Both the position numbers and the translations under genes were made by a program. A stretch of 64,000 nucleotides of DNA from Acidobacteriota bacterium (GTDB lineage Bacteria > Acidobacteriota > Terriglobia > Terriglobales > Acidobacteriaceae): positions 1 through 64,000 of the forward strand of contig JAFDVP010000009.1 in the NCBI GenBank assembly GCA_018268895.1. The letters are read 5' to 3'. The stretch's first letter is position 1; each line of letters begins with the position of its first letter. The notes beneath the pieces are model-generated. The model was given only the letters and a program-made list of their open reading frames with translations. It did not search any database and was not told where the DNA came from. Positions 17,342 to 26,255 of this stretch are shown in pieces.

Positions 17342-18559
17342 CTAGCGCCCTTCCTGGTCGTTCTGGTTCGGATGGCTTTGGCCGGGCGTGTCTTCCAGCG
17401 TCGAAGGCGGAACAACGGAGCTCGTGGAAGCGGCGGGAGGCGCCTGGTAGGGAGGGTACGCCGGTGTCGCCGGTACTGAGCTGTAGACCGTCTTCTCCGC
17501 GAGAACCATGAGGCCGGCGACGATGATGAACAGCGGCCAGCTTCTTCCAAAGGGCAAGATACGGAACTCGGCGAGGAAGAACATGACGCCGACGAGGATG
17601 ACCCAGATGGAGCCGCGCAGGGCGCAGAAGAGGCGCATGCGGTAGAAGGCGGAGCCGTCGTTGGCGAGCGTAGAGCCGGTGGCGGTCATCTTGTTGTAGA
17701 AGATCCAGACGCCCAGCATGATGAGGAAGAGCGGAAGAAAGATGTGCGGGAAGCCGTGGAAGATTCCGGCGTTGCCGACGAGAAAGAGCACGCCCAGGCC
17801 GATGAGCCAGATGGCCCCGACGGGGAAGCGGTTTCGAGGCGCGGGGTATGCACCGGGGTCGAAGACCGGGGGATTCATGTAGGGGTTGGCCGCGGGGGGC
17901 GTGTAGCTCTGCCACGGCATCTCCCAGGGCTGCTGCGTTGCGCCCGGTGCGGGGGCGAACGGAGCGGCAGCGGGAGGGGTGTACGGATTGGCCGGGGGCA
18001 CGTAGGCGTCGGCGGGGGGCGGCACCGGGGTGGAGGTTCCGCCCGAGGCCCACGACTTGCCGAAGCCGAGGCGCTCGCCGAGATCATTCAGGCCGAAGGG
18101 ATTGGGCAGCGGGGTTCCATCGCGCCGCGCGACGGCGGTCTGATAGGCCTCGAAGACCTGGTAGAAGACCCAGCCAGCGACGAAGATGCCGAAGATGCTG
18201 CTGTTGTCGGCCAGCGAGACCAGGACGGCGAAGACGATGAGGTGGACGACTCCCTTGGCGAACTGGCCGTTGTACATGGCGCCGACGCCGGGGATGAAGC
18301 CGAGCAGGGCGGCGAGGCCGGGGTTGGGCGCGCCGGTTGGCGGCAGCGGAGGAATCGCGCCGGCGGCGGCATAGTTCGGGCCGGGGTCAGGGTAGGGGCC
18401 GGATGAAGGAGGCGGAGCCGCTCCCGAGATCTTCGAGGCGAGGCAGGGCTCGCAGTAGATGGCTGTGCCCACGACGCGGGTGCACTCCTGGCAGAGTGGT
18501 TTGCCGCAGTTCTGGCAGAAGGCGGTGCGTTCCCGCTCTGGATGATTGGCGCAGTTCAT
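17342..18559 (-). CDS. B-box zinc-finger membrane protein with LiaF-like helices
   Basis: 405 residues. The N-terminal B-box-type zinc finger has CANHPERERTAFCQNCGKPL followed by C..C..C pairs (QECTRVV, YCEPCL). Hydrophobic helices follow at about 85-135, including a segment LIVFAVLVSLADNSS. Then comes a long Pro/Ala linker with PANPYTPPAAAPFAP, and a second set of helices (about 230-360) like LiaI/LiaF. Likely a membrane scaffold or sensor of the sigma operon. Its start overlaps the anti-sigma stop by 4 nt (ATGA), so the genes are coupled. Confidence 0.82.
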   Translation of the reverse strand: MNCANHPERERTAFCQNCGKPLCQECTRVVGTAIYCEPCLASKISGAAPPPSSGPYPDPGPNYAAAGAIPPLPPTGAPNPGLAALLGFIPGVGAMYNGQFAKGVVHLIVFAVLVSLADNSSIFGIFVAGWVFYQVFEAYQTAVARRDGTPLPNPFGLNDLGERLGFGKSWASGGTSTPVPPPADAYVPPANPYTPPAAAPFAPAPGATQQPWEMPWQSYTPPAANPYMNPPVFDPGAYPAPRNRFPVGAIWLIGLGVLFLVGNAGIFHGFPHIFLPLFLIMLGVWIFYNKMTATGSTLANDGSAFYRMRLFCALRGSIWVILVGVMFFLAEFRILPFGRSWPLFIIVAGLMVLAEKTVYSSVPATPAYPPYQAPPAASTSSVVPPSTLEDTPGQSHPNQNDQEGR

Positions 18560-19539
18560 GCCTGGCCCCCTTGCTGGCGTTGCCTGAAGACGTTGGGAAT
18601 AGAGACAAATGAGACCTGTTCAAGATGACGGGCCGGCTGGGGGGAGGGGCCGGACTGTTCGTTCTGCGATGCCGATGCCGTAAATTGCAGCGCGTGACGC
18701 GGCATGACGCTGCTGGAGCCGGAACGGGGACGCGGTGCGCTCTGCTTCTGCTGGGCGGGGGACTTCTGGTCGTCCTGATCGCCCTGCTTCTGGTCGCCTG
18801 AAGGGGCGTTCTTATTGGGAGCAGCTGCTGGCGCGGCGCTGGCCGGGGCTGTGCTGCCGCCGGAGTCGTCGCCGCGCAGGTCCTGCACGCGCGACTCAAG
18901 CTCGTAGACCACGCGAAGGTTGTCGACCGAACGCATGACGCGCGCGTTGGTGTCGTAGAAGCTGCGCTTCAGGCTCGAAGGCTTCAGGTCGCTCAGGCGA
19001 AGCTGCGTTACATGCACGCCGGTAAGGTTGAGCGTGACCGCAATCGAGAAGAAGGCCATCGCCGCCGTCATGGCCAGCCGTGGCTGCATGAAGGTGTGGC
19101 GGACGGACTGGAGGCGGAAGGCATTTGCGACGCGCTGGCGGAAGGGCAGCACGTTGCTCGCGGTGTAGACGGCGGGTGAGGCGGCCGCGGGGGTGAGCAT
19201 GGGCTGCCCAAAGAGCGGATTGGCCTGCGTGGAGTTCGCGGAGACGGAGTTGGCGGCCGGGCCGGTGGCGGCAAGGATGCGCTCCAGCAGGTCGGCCGGG
19301 GGCTCGGGCTGCGGGGTCTTGAGCCGCATCAGCCACTCGGCGCCGCGCCGGGCGTCGATGTACATGCGGGAGCAGTCGGCGCAGGTGGCCAGGTGACGGT
19401 CGAAGACGGCCTGCTCGTCGGGCGTGAGGGCGCCGTCGATAACTTCGGCCAGCATGGCCTCGCACTGGGCGCAGATGGCCGAAGCGGCATCACCGAAAGG
19501 CTGCGCGTTACCGAATTTGTTGATGTCTGCCACCTTCAA
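18556..19539 (-). CDS. Anti-sigma factor, zf-HC2 type, membrane-anchored
   Basis: 327 residues. The zinc-binding anti-sigma motif is FDRHLATCADCSRMY, preceded by CAQCEAML. A single membrane helix (about 175-195, AMTAAMAFFSIAVTLNLTG) separates the cytoplasmic domain from an outer domain rich in Ala, Pro, Gln and Lys. The gene follows the ECF sigma gene by 46 nt, the usual sigma / anti-sigma order. It is expected to hold the sigma factor inactive until an envelope signal arrives. Confidence 0.88.
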   Translation of the reverse strand: MKVADINKFGNAQPFGDAASAICAQCEAMLAEVIDGALTPDEQAVFDRHLATCADCSRMYIDARRGAEWLMRLKTPQPEPPADLLERILAATGPAANSVSANSTQANPLFGQPMLTPAAASPAVYTASNVLPFRQRVANAFRLQSVRHTFMQPRLAMTAAMAFFSIAVTLNLTGVHVTQLRLSDLKPSSLKRSFYDTNARVMRSVDNLRVVYELESRVQDLRGDDSGGSTAPASAAPAAAPNKNAPSGDQKQGDQDDQKSPAQQKQSAPRPRSGSSSVMPRHALQFTASASQNEQSGPSPQPARHLEQVSFVSIPNVFRQRQQGGQA

Positions 19540-19585
19540 CCACCTCTCTTTCTATCACGCCTGTTTTCGACTGCTTTCAGGCTTT

Positions 19586-20386
19586 CTACATCTGTTTTTC
19601 TATACGTTGCAATAATCTTGCAAGTTCCCCGCGACCGCGGCTAATACGGCTTTTTACCGTGCCCTCGGGAATGCGCAGTACCTGCGCGATATCTTTGTAG
19701 TCCATATCTTCAAGGTCACGAAGAATCACAGCCTCGCGAAGCTCGGGCGAGAGCTGTTTGAGCGCATCCTGGATGCGTGCTTTTAGCTGAAGAGACGCGA
19801 CATGCTTCTCCTGGGACTCGCGGGGGTCGGCGAGCCGGTCGGCCATGGTGGGGCCATCTTCTTCGCCGTCGAAGCTCGCGTCGAGCGAGTCGGAGGCGCG
19901 GTCGAGGCGGGTGCGGCGGAAGTGATCGACAAGCAGGTTGCGCGCCAGCGTGGTGATCCAGGTCTGAAAGCTGCCCTTTTGCAGGTCAAAGCTCGAAAGA
20001 TTCTTGTAGAGCTTGAGGAAGACGTCCTGGGTCAGGTCCTCGGCGTCGCTCGAGGAGCCGGTGAAGCGATAGCAGATGCCATAGATGCGCCGGTGCTGGG
20101 AGACGACAAGCTGCTGCCACGCCTGGGAGTCGCCGGCGATACATTGGCGGACCAGTTTGGCGAGTGCTTCCTGTGCGGCTTCCTGTTCGGGCGTGCGCTC
20201 CAACGTTGCCTCAAATGATCTGGACGGTTGTAAGAGTGTACCGCGCGCAGGGGCTGTTAAAGACTGGGTAGCGACAGGGTTATCCGGGGTGGAACGAAGA
20301 ACCTGCACCTGTTGTGACGGCCGGGGGGCGCGCCTGGGCCGGATGCTGTGGCCGGGGGCCGGAATCGCCATGTGAAGAACGCCCAT
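19586..20386 (-). CDS. RNA polymerase ECF-type sigma factor (sigma-70 family)
   Basis: 266 residues with an unusual, disordered N-terminal extension of about 75 residues. Region 2 contains IYGICYRFTGSSSDAEDLTQ, DVFLKLYKNLSSFD and FQTWITTLARNLLVDHFRR; region 4 contains LSPELREAVILRDLEDMDYK and IPEGTVKSRISRGR. It is RpoE/SigW-like. The first gene of the operon; a downstream in-frame ATG at 20371 is possible because no clear ribosome site precedes 20386. Confidence 0.92.
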   Translation of the reverse strand: MGVLHMAIPAPGHSIRPRRAPRPSQQVQVLRSTPDNPVATQSLTAPARGTLLQPSRSFEATLERTPEQEAAQEALAKLVRQCIAGDSQAWQQLVVSQHRRIYGICYRFTGSSSDAEDLTQDVFLKLYKNLSSFDLQKGSFQTWITTLARNLLVDHFRRTRLDRASDSLDASFDGEEDGPTMADRLADPRESQEKHVASLQLKARIQDALKQLSPELREAVILRDLEDMDYKDIAQVLRIPEGTVKSRISRGRGELARLLQRIEKQM

Positions 20387-20489
20387 GCGGATGGTATACG
20401 CATGGGCGACGGGAGTTGTTCACTGAGCTGTAAGATATTGAAAATAAGACGAATAGTAGCTGTTGTAACGAAGAACACCTCAGTTCGTG

Positions 20490-20660
20490 CCATCCTGAGC
20501 GGAGTGGCGTAGCCGTGGAGTCGAAGGACCTGCATTTTCGTTCTTTCCCCAGCGAAAATCTGCCCGCGCACAGGAAAAATGCAGGTCCCTTCGACAAGCT
20601 CAGGGCAAGCTCTTCGACTGCGGGTTCGCTAAAGCGCGACCCCTTCACTCAGGATGACAC
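20490..20660 (+). repeat. Family B composite inverted repeat (copy B1)
   Basis: An inverted half (CATCCTGAGCGG ... TCGAAGGACCTGCATTTT) and a direct half (ATGCAGGTCCCTTCGAC ... TCAGGATGACA) face each other about 60 nt apart. The same layout, with the same leader AACGAAGAACACCTCA, recurs at 40874. It fills the 307-bp gap between the sigma gene and sodC; no gene is seen there. Confidence 0.75.
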
Positions 20661-20693
20661 CCTTTAGCTACTCCCCGCCTCTCTGGCTCCGAA

Positions 20694-21239
20694 TCACTTC
20701 CGTGTGTCGTCCATCATCGTCGGCGCGGTGATGACGCCGCAGGCGATGCGGTTTCCGGCGTTGCCGGTGGGGTCGGTCTTCATGTCGTCGGCCTTCTCGT
20801 GGACCATGAAGGAGGTTCCGCCATTGGCCAGGATGGAGTTAGGCGCATCGGGGGCGAGCGAGATGTAGTCGACGGTGAAGGTCGCCGAGCCGGTGCCATC
20901 GCCCGCTACGGTGATGTTCTTGGGCAGGTCGCCGTCGTGATGGCCCATCGGGTTCTGGAGGCCGTGCTGCTTGGTGGTGGGGTTGAAGTGGCCGCCCGCG
21001 GACTTGAAGTCGGGAGCTTCGCAGAGGGGCTTCTGGTGGATGTGGACGGCGTGCTCGCCCATGGGCAGGTTCTTGAGATTGACCTTGATGATGACTTTGT
21101 CGCCTTTGGAGGTGAAGGCGGCAGTACCGGCGTCCTTGCCGTCGGAGGTCTTGAGGTGGACGACCAGAGGTTTGGTCTTGGCCGCGAAGGCGGGCATGGC
21201 TACGAGGCTGATCGCGAGAGCTGCTGCGGAAAGGCGCAT
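20694..21239 (-). CDS. sodC: Superoxide dismutase [Cu-Zn], secreted
   Basis: 181 residues from the ATG at 21239 with AGGAG upstream; a longer frame adds 19 residues without a ribosome site. A signal peptide ends at PAFA (about residue 19). Copper/zinc ligands are seen in [30 protein letters not shown] and [11 protein letters not shown], and the last His in MVHEKADDM. The C-terminal [12 protein letters not shown] provides the disulfide partner. It protects the periplasm from superoxide. Single-gene unit. Confidence 0.95.
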   Translation of the reverse strand: MRLSAAALAISLVAMPAFAAKTKPLVVHLKTSDGKDAGTAAFTSKGDKVIIKVNLKNLPMGEHAVHIHQKPLCEAPDFKSAGGHFNPTTKQHGLQNPMGHHDGDLPKNITVAGDGTGSATFTVDYISLAPDAPNSILANGGTSFMVHEKADDMKTDPTGNAGNRIACGVITAPTMMDDTRK

Positions 21240-21378
21240 GGTGCTTTTCTCCTGAAAAGAGTTCGCTGAAGGTTGAGATGCCGGAAGTTGACGCAAAGAA
21301 AGAATAACCGAGTAAAGTCGGGATGGTTTAATAGCTGCGGTTGGGATGACAGAGCTTGCACCTGCGGGTAGGATTCAT

Positions 21379-21412
21379 CCCACCCTTCACTGCGTGAAGG
21401 ATGGGGCACCCG
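21379..21412 (+). repeat. Family A hairpin repeat (copy A4)
   Basis: CCCACCCTTCAC, loop TGC, GTGAAGGATGGGGCACCCG. The core matches the copy at 41355. Confidence 0.75.
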
Positions 21413-21424
21413 GGCTTTTGCAAT

Positions 21425-21445
21425 GACTTCGCTCAGGATGACAGT
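21425..21445 (+). repeat. Family B repeat fragment
   Basis: Only the right end remains (GACTTCGCTCAGGATGACAG), 13 nt after family A copy A4, in the usual A-then-B order. Confidence 0.6.
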
Positions 21446-21472
21446 TTTTGGGTGATTTGGAATGGAGGCGGA

Positions 21473-23053
21473 ATGAAAGCGGTTCTGTTCAGCTTGATAA
21501 CAGCGATGGCAGCGACGACGGCGTGGGGACAGCCTGCGGCCGAGAAAAGATGCGGTGAGCTAACAGGGGTGACGCTCGACCATGCGAAGGTGACGCGGGC
21601 GGCGCTGGGCACCGTTGCTGATTTGGAGGAGATGAAGGTCTCTAACGCAGCAAAGATTCCTGCCTTTTGCCGGGTGCAGATCGAGGACACGCCTTCTGCC
21701 GACTCAGAGATCAAGACGGAGGTCTGGCTGCCGCTCGCAGGGTGGAACGGCAGGCTACGCGCGCAGGGGAACGGCGGTTTTGCCGGGTCGATCTACTACG
21801 GCGCGATGGCCGAGACGGTGCGGCAGGGATATGCGACGGTGGGCACGGACACGGGTCACGTCGGCGGCAAGGGTGACTTTGCGCTGGGGCATCCGGAGAA
21901 GGTGAAGGACTTTGGCTGGCGCGCTGTGCATGACATGACAGTGCAGGCGAAGGAAGTCGTCAAGGCGTTCTACGGCAAGGCGCAGGAGAAGGCTTACTTC
22001 ACGAGCTGCTCGGACGGCGGGCGCGAGGCGTTGATGGAGGCGGAGCGGTTTCCGGCGGACTATGACGGGATTCTGGCGGGCGCTCCGGCGTACAACTGGA
22101 CGGGGTTGTTGTCGGGCGCGGCGGCGAACAGGCACGTGATCGAGACACACGCAGGGAGCGCTCTGCCTGCAGAGAAGGTTCCGGCGCTGGCGGCGGCGGT
22201 GAGGGCGGCGTGCGATACGAAGGATGGTGTGAAGGACGGCGTGCTCAACGATCCGCGTGCGTGCGGGTTCGATCCGGCGGCGATGTTGTGCAAGGCGCGA
22301 GATGCGAAGGACTGCCTGACGGCTCCGCAGGTGGAGACGGTGAAGCGGCTCTATCGCGGGACGGTGGATGACGCGGGCAAGGTGGTGTTTCCCGGGCTGC
22401 TGCCGGGAGCGGAAGAGGGGCAGAACGGCTGGACGCGGTGGATCACGGGCGACGACAAGGAGGCGGCCATGGTGTTTTACTCCAAGGGCTACTTCTCCAA
22501 CTTCATCTTCGACGATCCGAAGTGGACGGCGAAGGACTTCGACTTTGACCGCGACTACAAGCTGGCTCTCACGAAGACGGCGGACGCGCTGGACTCGACG
22601 GACGCGAACCTGACGCCGTTTGTTGCGCGAGGCGGAAAGCTGGTGCTCTATCACGGGTGGAACGACCCGGGGATTCCAGCGCTGATGACGGTGGACTACT
22701 ACAACGCCGCGGTGCGAAAGATTGGCCAGGGCGCAGCGGACGGTAGCGTGCGTCTCTATATGGTTCCGGGAATGCAGCACTGTTCGGAGGGTCCAGGAGC
22801 GACGGAGTTCGGCGAGGGGATGGGATCGCGCGGCGACGCGGAGCACGATGTGTTTACGGCTCTCGAAGGCTGGGTGGAGAAGGGAAGCGCCCCGGGAGTG
22901 CTGACGGCGGCAAAGATCGAAGGCAAAGGCGCGGAGAGGAAGACGGTGATGACGCGCCCGCTGTGTCCTTACCCGCAGGTGGCGAAGTATGACGGCAGGG
23001 GAGATGTGGCTAAGGAGGGGAGTTTTGTTTGTGTGGCGAAGTGGAGCCGTTAA
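21473..23053 (+). CDS. Tannase / feruloyl esterase family protein, secreted
   Basis: 526 residues from the ATG at 21473 with GGAGG 4 nt upstream; the frame extends to 21401 but that part is repeat DNA. The signal peptide ends near AWG-Q (residue 20). The nucleophile elbow is SCSDGGREALMEAERFPADY, with GILAGAPAYNW after it. The acid and base are likely the Asp in YHGWNDPGIP and the His in GMQHCSEGPG. The family cleaves gallate or ferulate esters of plant polyphenols and hemicellulose. Monocistronic, convergent with the restriction-modification gene. Confidence 0.88.
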   Translation: MKAVLFSLITAMAATTAWGQPAAEKRCGELTGVTLDHAKVTRAALGTVADLEEMKVSNAAKIPAFCRVQIEDTPSADSEIKTEVWLPLAGWNGRLRAQGNGGFAGSIYYGAMAETVRQGYATVGTDTGHVGGKGDFALGHPEKVKDFGWRAVHDMTVQAKEVVKAFYGKAQEKAYFTSCSDGGREALMEAERFPADYDGILAGAPAYNWTGLLSGAAANRHVIETHAGSALPAEKVPALAAAVRAACDTKDGVKDGVLNDPRACGFDPAAMLCKARDAKDCLTAPQVETVKRLYRGTVDDAGKVVFPGLLPGAEEGQNGWTRWITGDDKEAAMVFYSKGYFSNFIFDDPKWTAKDFDFDRDYKLALTKTADALDSTDANLTPFVARGGKLVLYHGWNDPGIPALMTVDYYNAAVRKIGQGAADGSVRLYMVPGMQHCSEGPGATEFGEGMGSRGDAEHDVFTALEGWVEKGSAPGVLTAAKIEGKGAERKTVMTRPLCPYPQVAKYDGRGDVAKEGSFVCVAKWSR

Positions 23054-23062
23054 AGTCAGACG

Positions 23063-25549
23063 CTATTCTTTGTCTTCATAAGGGCCGAGGAATCTTTCGC
23101 CATTGAAATGGATCAGATGAGTCGGAGCATCTGCGACCCACACCTCGGTCTCCCATGAAATGTCGTTCAGGTATTTCAACATGGCATGCCGGTCGAGGAA
23201 TGCGGTGACGAAGACAAGGCCCGCGGAGCAATCTTTGAAAAGCTTCTTTAGTTCACCGCGTCGTTTTGGATTGACTGGTCCATGACTGGTGACTGCTTCA
23301 ATAAGAACAAGCCAGTTTTTCTTCTCTACATAAACCGCCACATCAGGCATCTTGCCGTGAGCTTCGATCGCAACGCCCAGTTTTTTGAGCAGACGGTCGT
23401 CAAAGTAAGCCCATTTTTGACCGGTATCTCCAACGTAAATAAGCTTTCCGCCAACGGTAAAGATTTCGCAGAAGTCTTCAATGATCCTCTCGATGAGGAT
23501 ATTTTGCCCGCCTGGGGAAAGGGTGATTGTTTTGCCTTTGGCAACCTGGATAGGGATTCGTTTCATCTCGCGTTCGCGAGCGTATCTCGTCTTCAGGGTT
23601 TCAATAGACGCTAGATATGTCTCCAGTCCCTTCCGATATGCAGGTGTCCCGAAGGTTTTGAGCAGTTCGAGAAGGCCGGGCTCTATTCGATAGACCGTCT
23701 TTGCGCTATTGGTCGCGCGTTCAAGATCATCTGGGTTGATGGAGACGATTCCAGCGTCGAGGAACTGATGAATGGTTTGGCGGCGCACTGTTTCGCGCGT
23801 ATTGGGGGCATACACTCTGCCGTAATATTCCCGGAAGTAATCCATCATTGGCGTGATGCCTAGTAGCGGGTCTTCGGCCTTCGACCATGATGTATCCGGC
23901 TTGATGTCCAGCAATGAAAGGAGCGTTAGCGCGGAACGCTCGTTCTGTTGTTCTCGCGGCAGGCCAAGATCTTTCAGTATTTCAAGAGCTTCGGCGATCT
24001 TCTTTTTTGCTTTGACGGGCTTGAGTTTTGTCATTGCCAAACCGAATATCTCCTGTTGAACATAGTCGTCGATTGTCTGTTGGTTGGGAAATACATCGCC
24101 GATTCTGTTGCCCAGTGCTCTGAGTTGGTGAGCGGTTGGGTACCGAAAGCTGCGCAGGTCCGTGGCGTTTACCTGTGTGTGTCCGTTGAACTGGCGGAAA
24201 TACATGTCAACGAGCGTCGAGTTGAGAAAAGCGGTCAACCCTTTCGCAATGTCGAAGGGGATACCGCCTCCATTGTGATGGAAGTAATTCAGATGATTCT
24301 CGAAGCCGATTTGACCGGAGTTGATGCGAGTCGAGTCGTACACTGCGGCCACAATCCGCTTTTGTTCTTCTTTTGCGGAGAACCGTTTTACGAGTGTGTA
24401 GACTCCGCTGGGAATCAGTAACGCTTCGGCGCCGGGTAGCATTTTCATGGCCTGCGGTTTTTTGCCGGGTTCCTTTGGCCATTTGACATAACCATTCTCA
24501 AGATGCCGAGGATAGATCAGGGGAACGGTGTTCTCAGCAGGTTCCATCTCCAGAAATGAAGTAGCGCGAAAATCGACCACCCGTCCGGTGGATACCTCTA
24601 AATCCAGATCATTCAGTGTTGTCTCCAACGACGACATGTGCTCGGCGACTGAGGCTCCGAGCTCATCGGGAACGATATGAATAAAACAATCGGGATCGCC
24701 TTTGCGAGCCAGCTTCTCATAGGGAATCTCTCGAATGGTGATCTGCTCGTCTTCCGGGCCCGCGCCTGAAGATATCGTTACATTCGCAGGAGACGCCCCT
24801 TTAACACCATAGAAAATAACGTTCTCTTGTAGAACGCTGTCATCTTTGAACGCAACCTGACGGGATTCAAAGACATGAATCCGTTTGAGAGTCAGTGTCT
24901 CCAGCAGAAGTTGGCGGAAGGGCTTGAAGTAGGGACCGTTACAGAAACTGCGTGGTGTAATGGCAACAAGTTCGCCGCCTGGAGCAAGCAGTCTTAGCGC
25001 CACGGAGAGAAATCCTGTGTACAGGTTAGATGTTTCGATGCCGATTTCACGCAACATCAGCCGGCTCTCTGAGTCGCTCTCAATCTTTTTGTAGGGCGGA
25101 TTGAGGATGGCGCAGTTGAACTGCCTGACTTCGCCGAACATCTCCTGTCGAAGCTGTCGAACACCATCGTCAATGAAGTCCTTTTCAAGGAGCTTCGACT
25201 CAAAAGCTATTCCGGCTTGTTCGCAAGTCGTTCGACATTGCGCGAGCGTGTCCAGCAAGTATCCACTGAGAACGGGATCAATCTCGTAAGTCGTGGATTG
25301 AATGGAGCGTGGCTTCTGCTGGCGGTTGCATATCTCACTTATGAACGCCGCCGTGAGGGACCCAACGCCAGCTCCGGCGTCCAGCAGTGTGATGTGGCTT
25401 TCTTCTGCATCGAACATGGATGCCATCAGCCGGGCCGTGGCTGGGGCAGTCATGAACTGTCCAAGATCGGTGCGACGTTCAGGCGCAAGTTTCCGATTTG
25501 CGTCCAATCGGAAGAAATCAACGCTCTGCACCAGACCTGCGACGCTCAT
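23063..25549 (-). CDS. Fused type II restriction-modification protein, BsuBI/PstI family (N6-adenine methylase plus endonuclease)
   Basis: 828 residues from an ATG at 25549 (a GTG at 25591 would add 14). The N-terminal half is an N6-adenine methyltransferase: SAM motif LDAGAGVGSLTAAF, catalytic NPPY, and Eco57I-like spacing. The middle part looks like a winged-helix/linker region. The C-terminal 200 residues match the BsuBI/PstI endonuclease: PDVAVYVEKKNWLVLIEAVT and SHGPVNPKRRGEL. In BsuBI and PstI these are two genes; here the total equals about the sum of both. The expected target is CTGCAG, by family inference. GC is visibly lower than in the neighbours, suggesting transfer. Confidence 0.85.
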   Translation of the reverse strand: MSVAGLVQSVDFFRLDANRKLAPERRTDLGQFMTAPATARLMASMFDAEESHITLLDAGAGVGSLTAAFISEICNRQQKPRSIQSTTYEIDPVLSGYLLDTLAQCRTTCEQAGIAFESKLLEKDFIDDGVRQLRQEMFGEVRQFNCAILNPPYKKIESDSESRLMLREIGIETSNLYTGFLSVALRLLAPGGELVAITPRSFCNGPYFKPFRQLLLETLTLKRIHVFESRQVAFKDDSVLQENVIFYGVKGASPANVTISSGAGPEDEQITIREIPYEKLARKGDPDCFIHIVPDELGASVAEHMSSLETTLNDLDLEVSTGRVVDFRATSFLEMEPAENTVPLIYPRHLENGYVKWPKEPGKKPQAMKMLPGAEALLIPSGVYTLVKRFSAKEEQKRIVAAVYDSTRINSGQIGFENHLNYFHHNGGGIPFDIAKGLTAFLNSTLVDMYFRQFNGHTQVNATDLRSFRYPTAHQLRALGNRIGDVFPNQQTIDDYVQQEIFGLAMTKLKPVKAKKKIAEALEILKDLGLPREQQNERSALTLLSLLDIKPDTSWSKAEDPLLGITPMMDYFREYYGRVYAPNTRETVRRQTIHQFLDAGIVSINPDDLERATNSAKTVYRIEPGLLELLKTFGTPAYRKGLETYLASIETLKTRYAREREMKRIPIQVAKGKTITLSPGGQNILIERIIEDFCEIFTVGGKLIYVGDTGQKWAYFDDRLLKKLGVAIEAHGKMPDVAVYVEKKNWLVLIEAVTSHGPVNPKRRGELKKLFKDCSAGLVFVTAFLDRHAMLKYLNDISWETEVWVADAPTHLIHFNGERFLGPYEDKE

Positions 25550-25607
25550 TTGATCACCAGCATGTATTTTATGGTTCAACATCCCGGTCACAAAGCGCTA
25601 GTTGGAG

Positions 25608-26255
25608 TCAGCCGACCGTGGGTAACTCGAGCTGTTCGCTCTGGTGTTCGTCGATGAAGGGTTGGAAGTGGGTGCGGCAGCGGGCTTCGTAGAGGCCGGC
25701 GGCTCCTACGACGACGAGTTCCTGGCTTTGGCCGAGGCGCTGGGTGTGGATGGCGGGTGCTCCGCAGGTCATGCAGACGGCGGAGAGCTTCGTGACCTCG
25801 TCGGCTAACGCCATCAGGTTGGGGACGGGGCCGAAGGGCTCATTGGCGAAGGTGGTATCGAGGCCGGCGAGGATGACGCGCTTGCCCAGGTGGACCAGCT
25901 CGAGCGCGAGCGGGATGACGTCGTTGTCGAAGAACTGCACCTCGTCGAGGCCGATGACGTCGACCTCGCCGATCTTGCCGTTCGAGAAGAGGTCTTCGCG
26001 CAGTCGGTCGCTGTTGGGGGTGACGACGGAGGCGTCGTGGGTCTGCGAGCTGTGGCTGGCGATGGCGGTGCGGTGGTAGCGCAGGTCGATGTCGGGCTTA
26101 TAGCAGGCGACGCGCTGGCGGGCGATGCGGGCGCGCTTGAGGCGGCGGATGAGCTCCTCGGATTTGCCGGAGAACATGGGACCGGTAATGATTTCGATCC
26201 TGCCGATCTCGATCCTGCCAATCTCGGTGCGGCCTGTGGTGTTGGGTTGCTGCAT
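25608..26255 (-). CDS. tdk: Thymidine kinase
   Basis: 215 residues, type II Tdk. The Walker A loop is GPMFSGKSEELIRRLKRA, the Walker B / catalytic region is DVIGLDEVQFFD, and the lasso/zinc region is CMTCGAPAIHTQR ... CRTHF. It salvages thymidine to dTMP. The N-terminus carries a direct peptide repeat GRIEIGRIEI before the kinase core, from a 15-bp repeat in the DNA (about 26196-26226). Its stop lies about 60 nt before the ATG of the restriction-modification gene on the same strand, so the two could share a transcript. Confidence 0.93.
   Translation of the reverse strand: MQQPNTTGRTEIGRIEIGRIEIITGPMFSGKSEELIRRLKRARIARQRVACYKPDIDLRYHRTAIASHSSQTHDASVVTPNSDRLREDLFSNGKIGEVDVIGLDEVQFFDNDVIPLALELVHLGKRVILAGLDTTFANEPFGPVPNLMALADEVTKLSAVCMTCGAPAIHTQRLGQSQELVVVGAAGLYEARCRTHFQPFIDEHQSEQLELPTVG

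Noticed and set aside
15945..18053. A 702-codon minus-strand frame spanning the DUF4097 and B-box genes
   Set aside because: It is the alternative frame of two confident genes and has no recognisable domain.
20490..20660. Possible insertion-sequence remnant (inverted repeats around about 60 nt)
   Set aside because: No transposase frame and no target duplication; the same inverted composite recurs as a repeat family.
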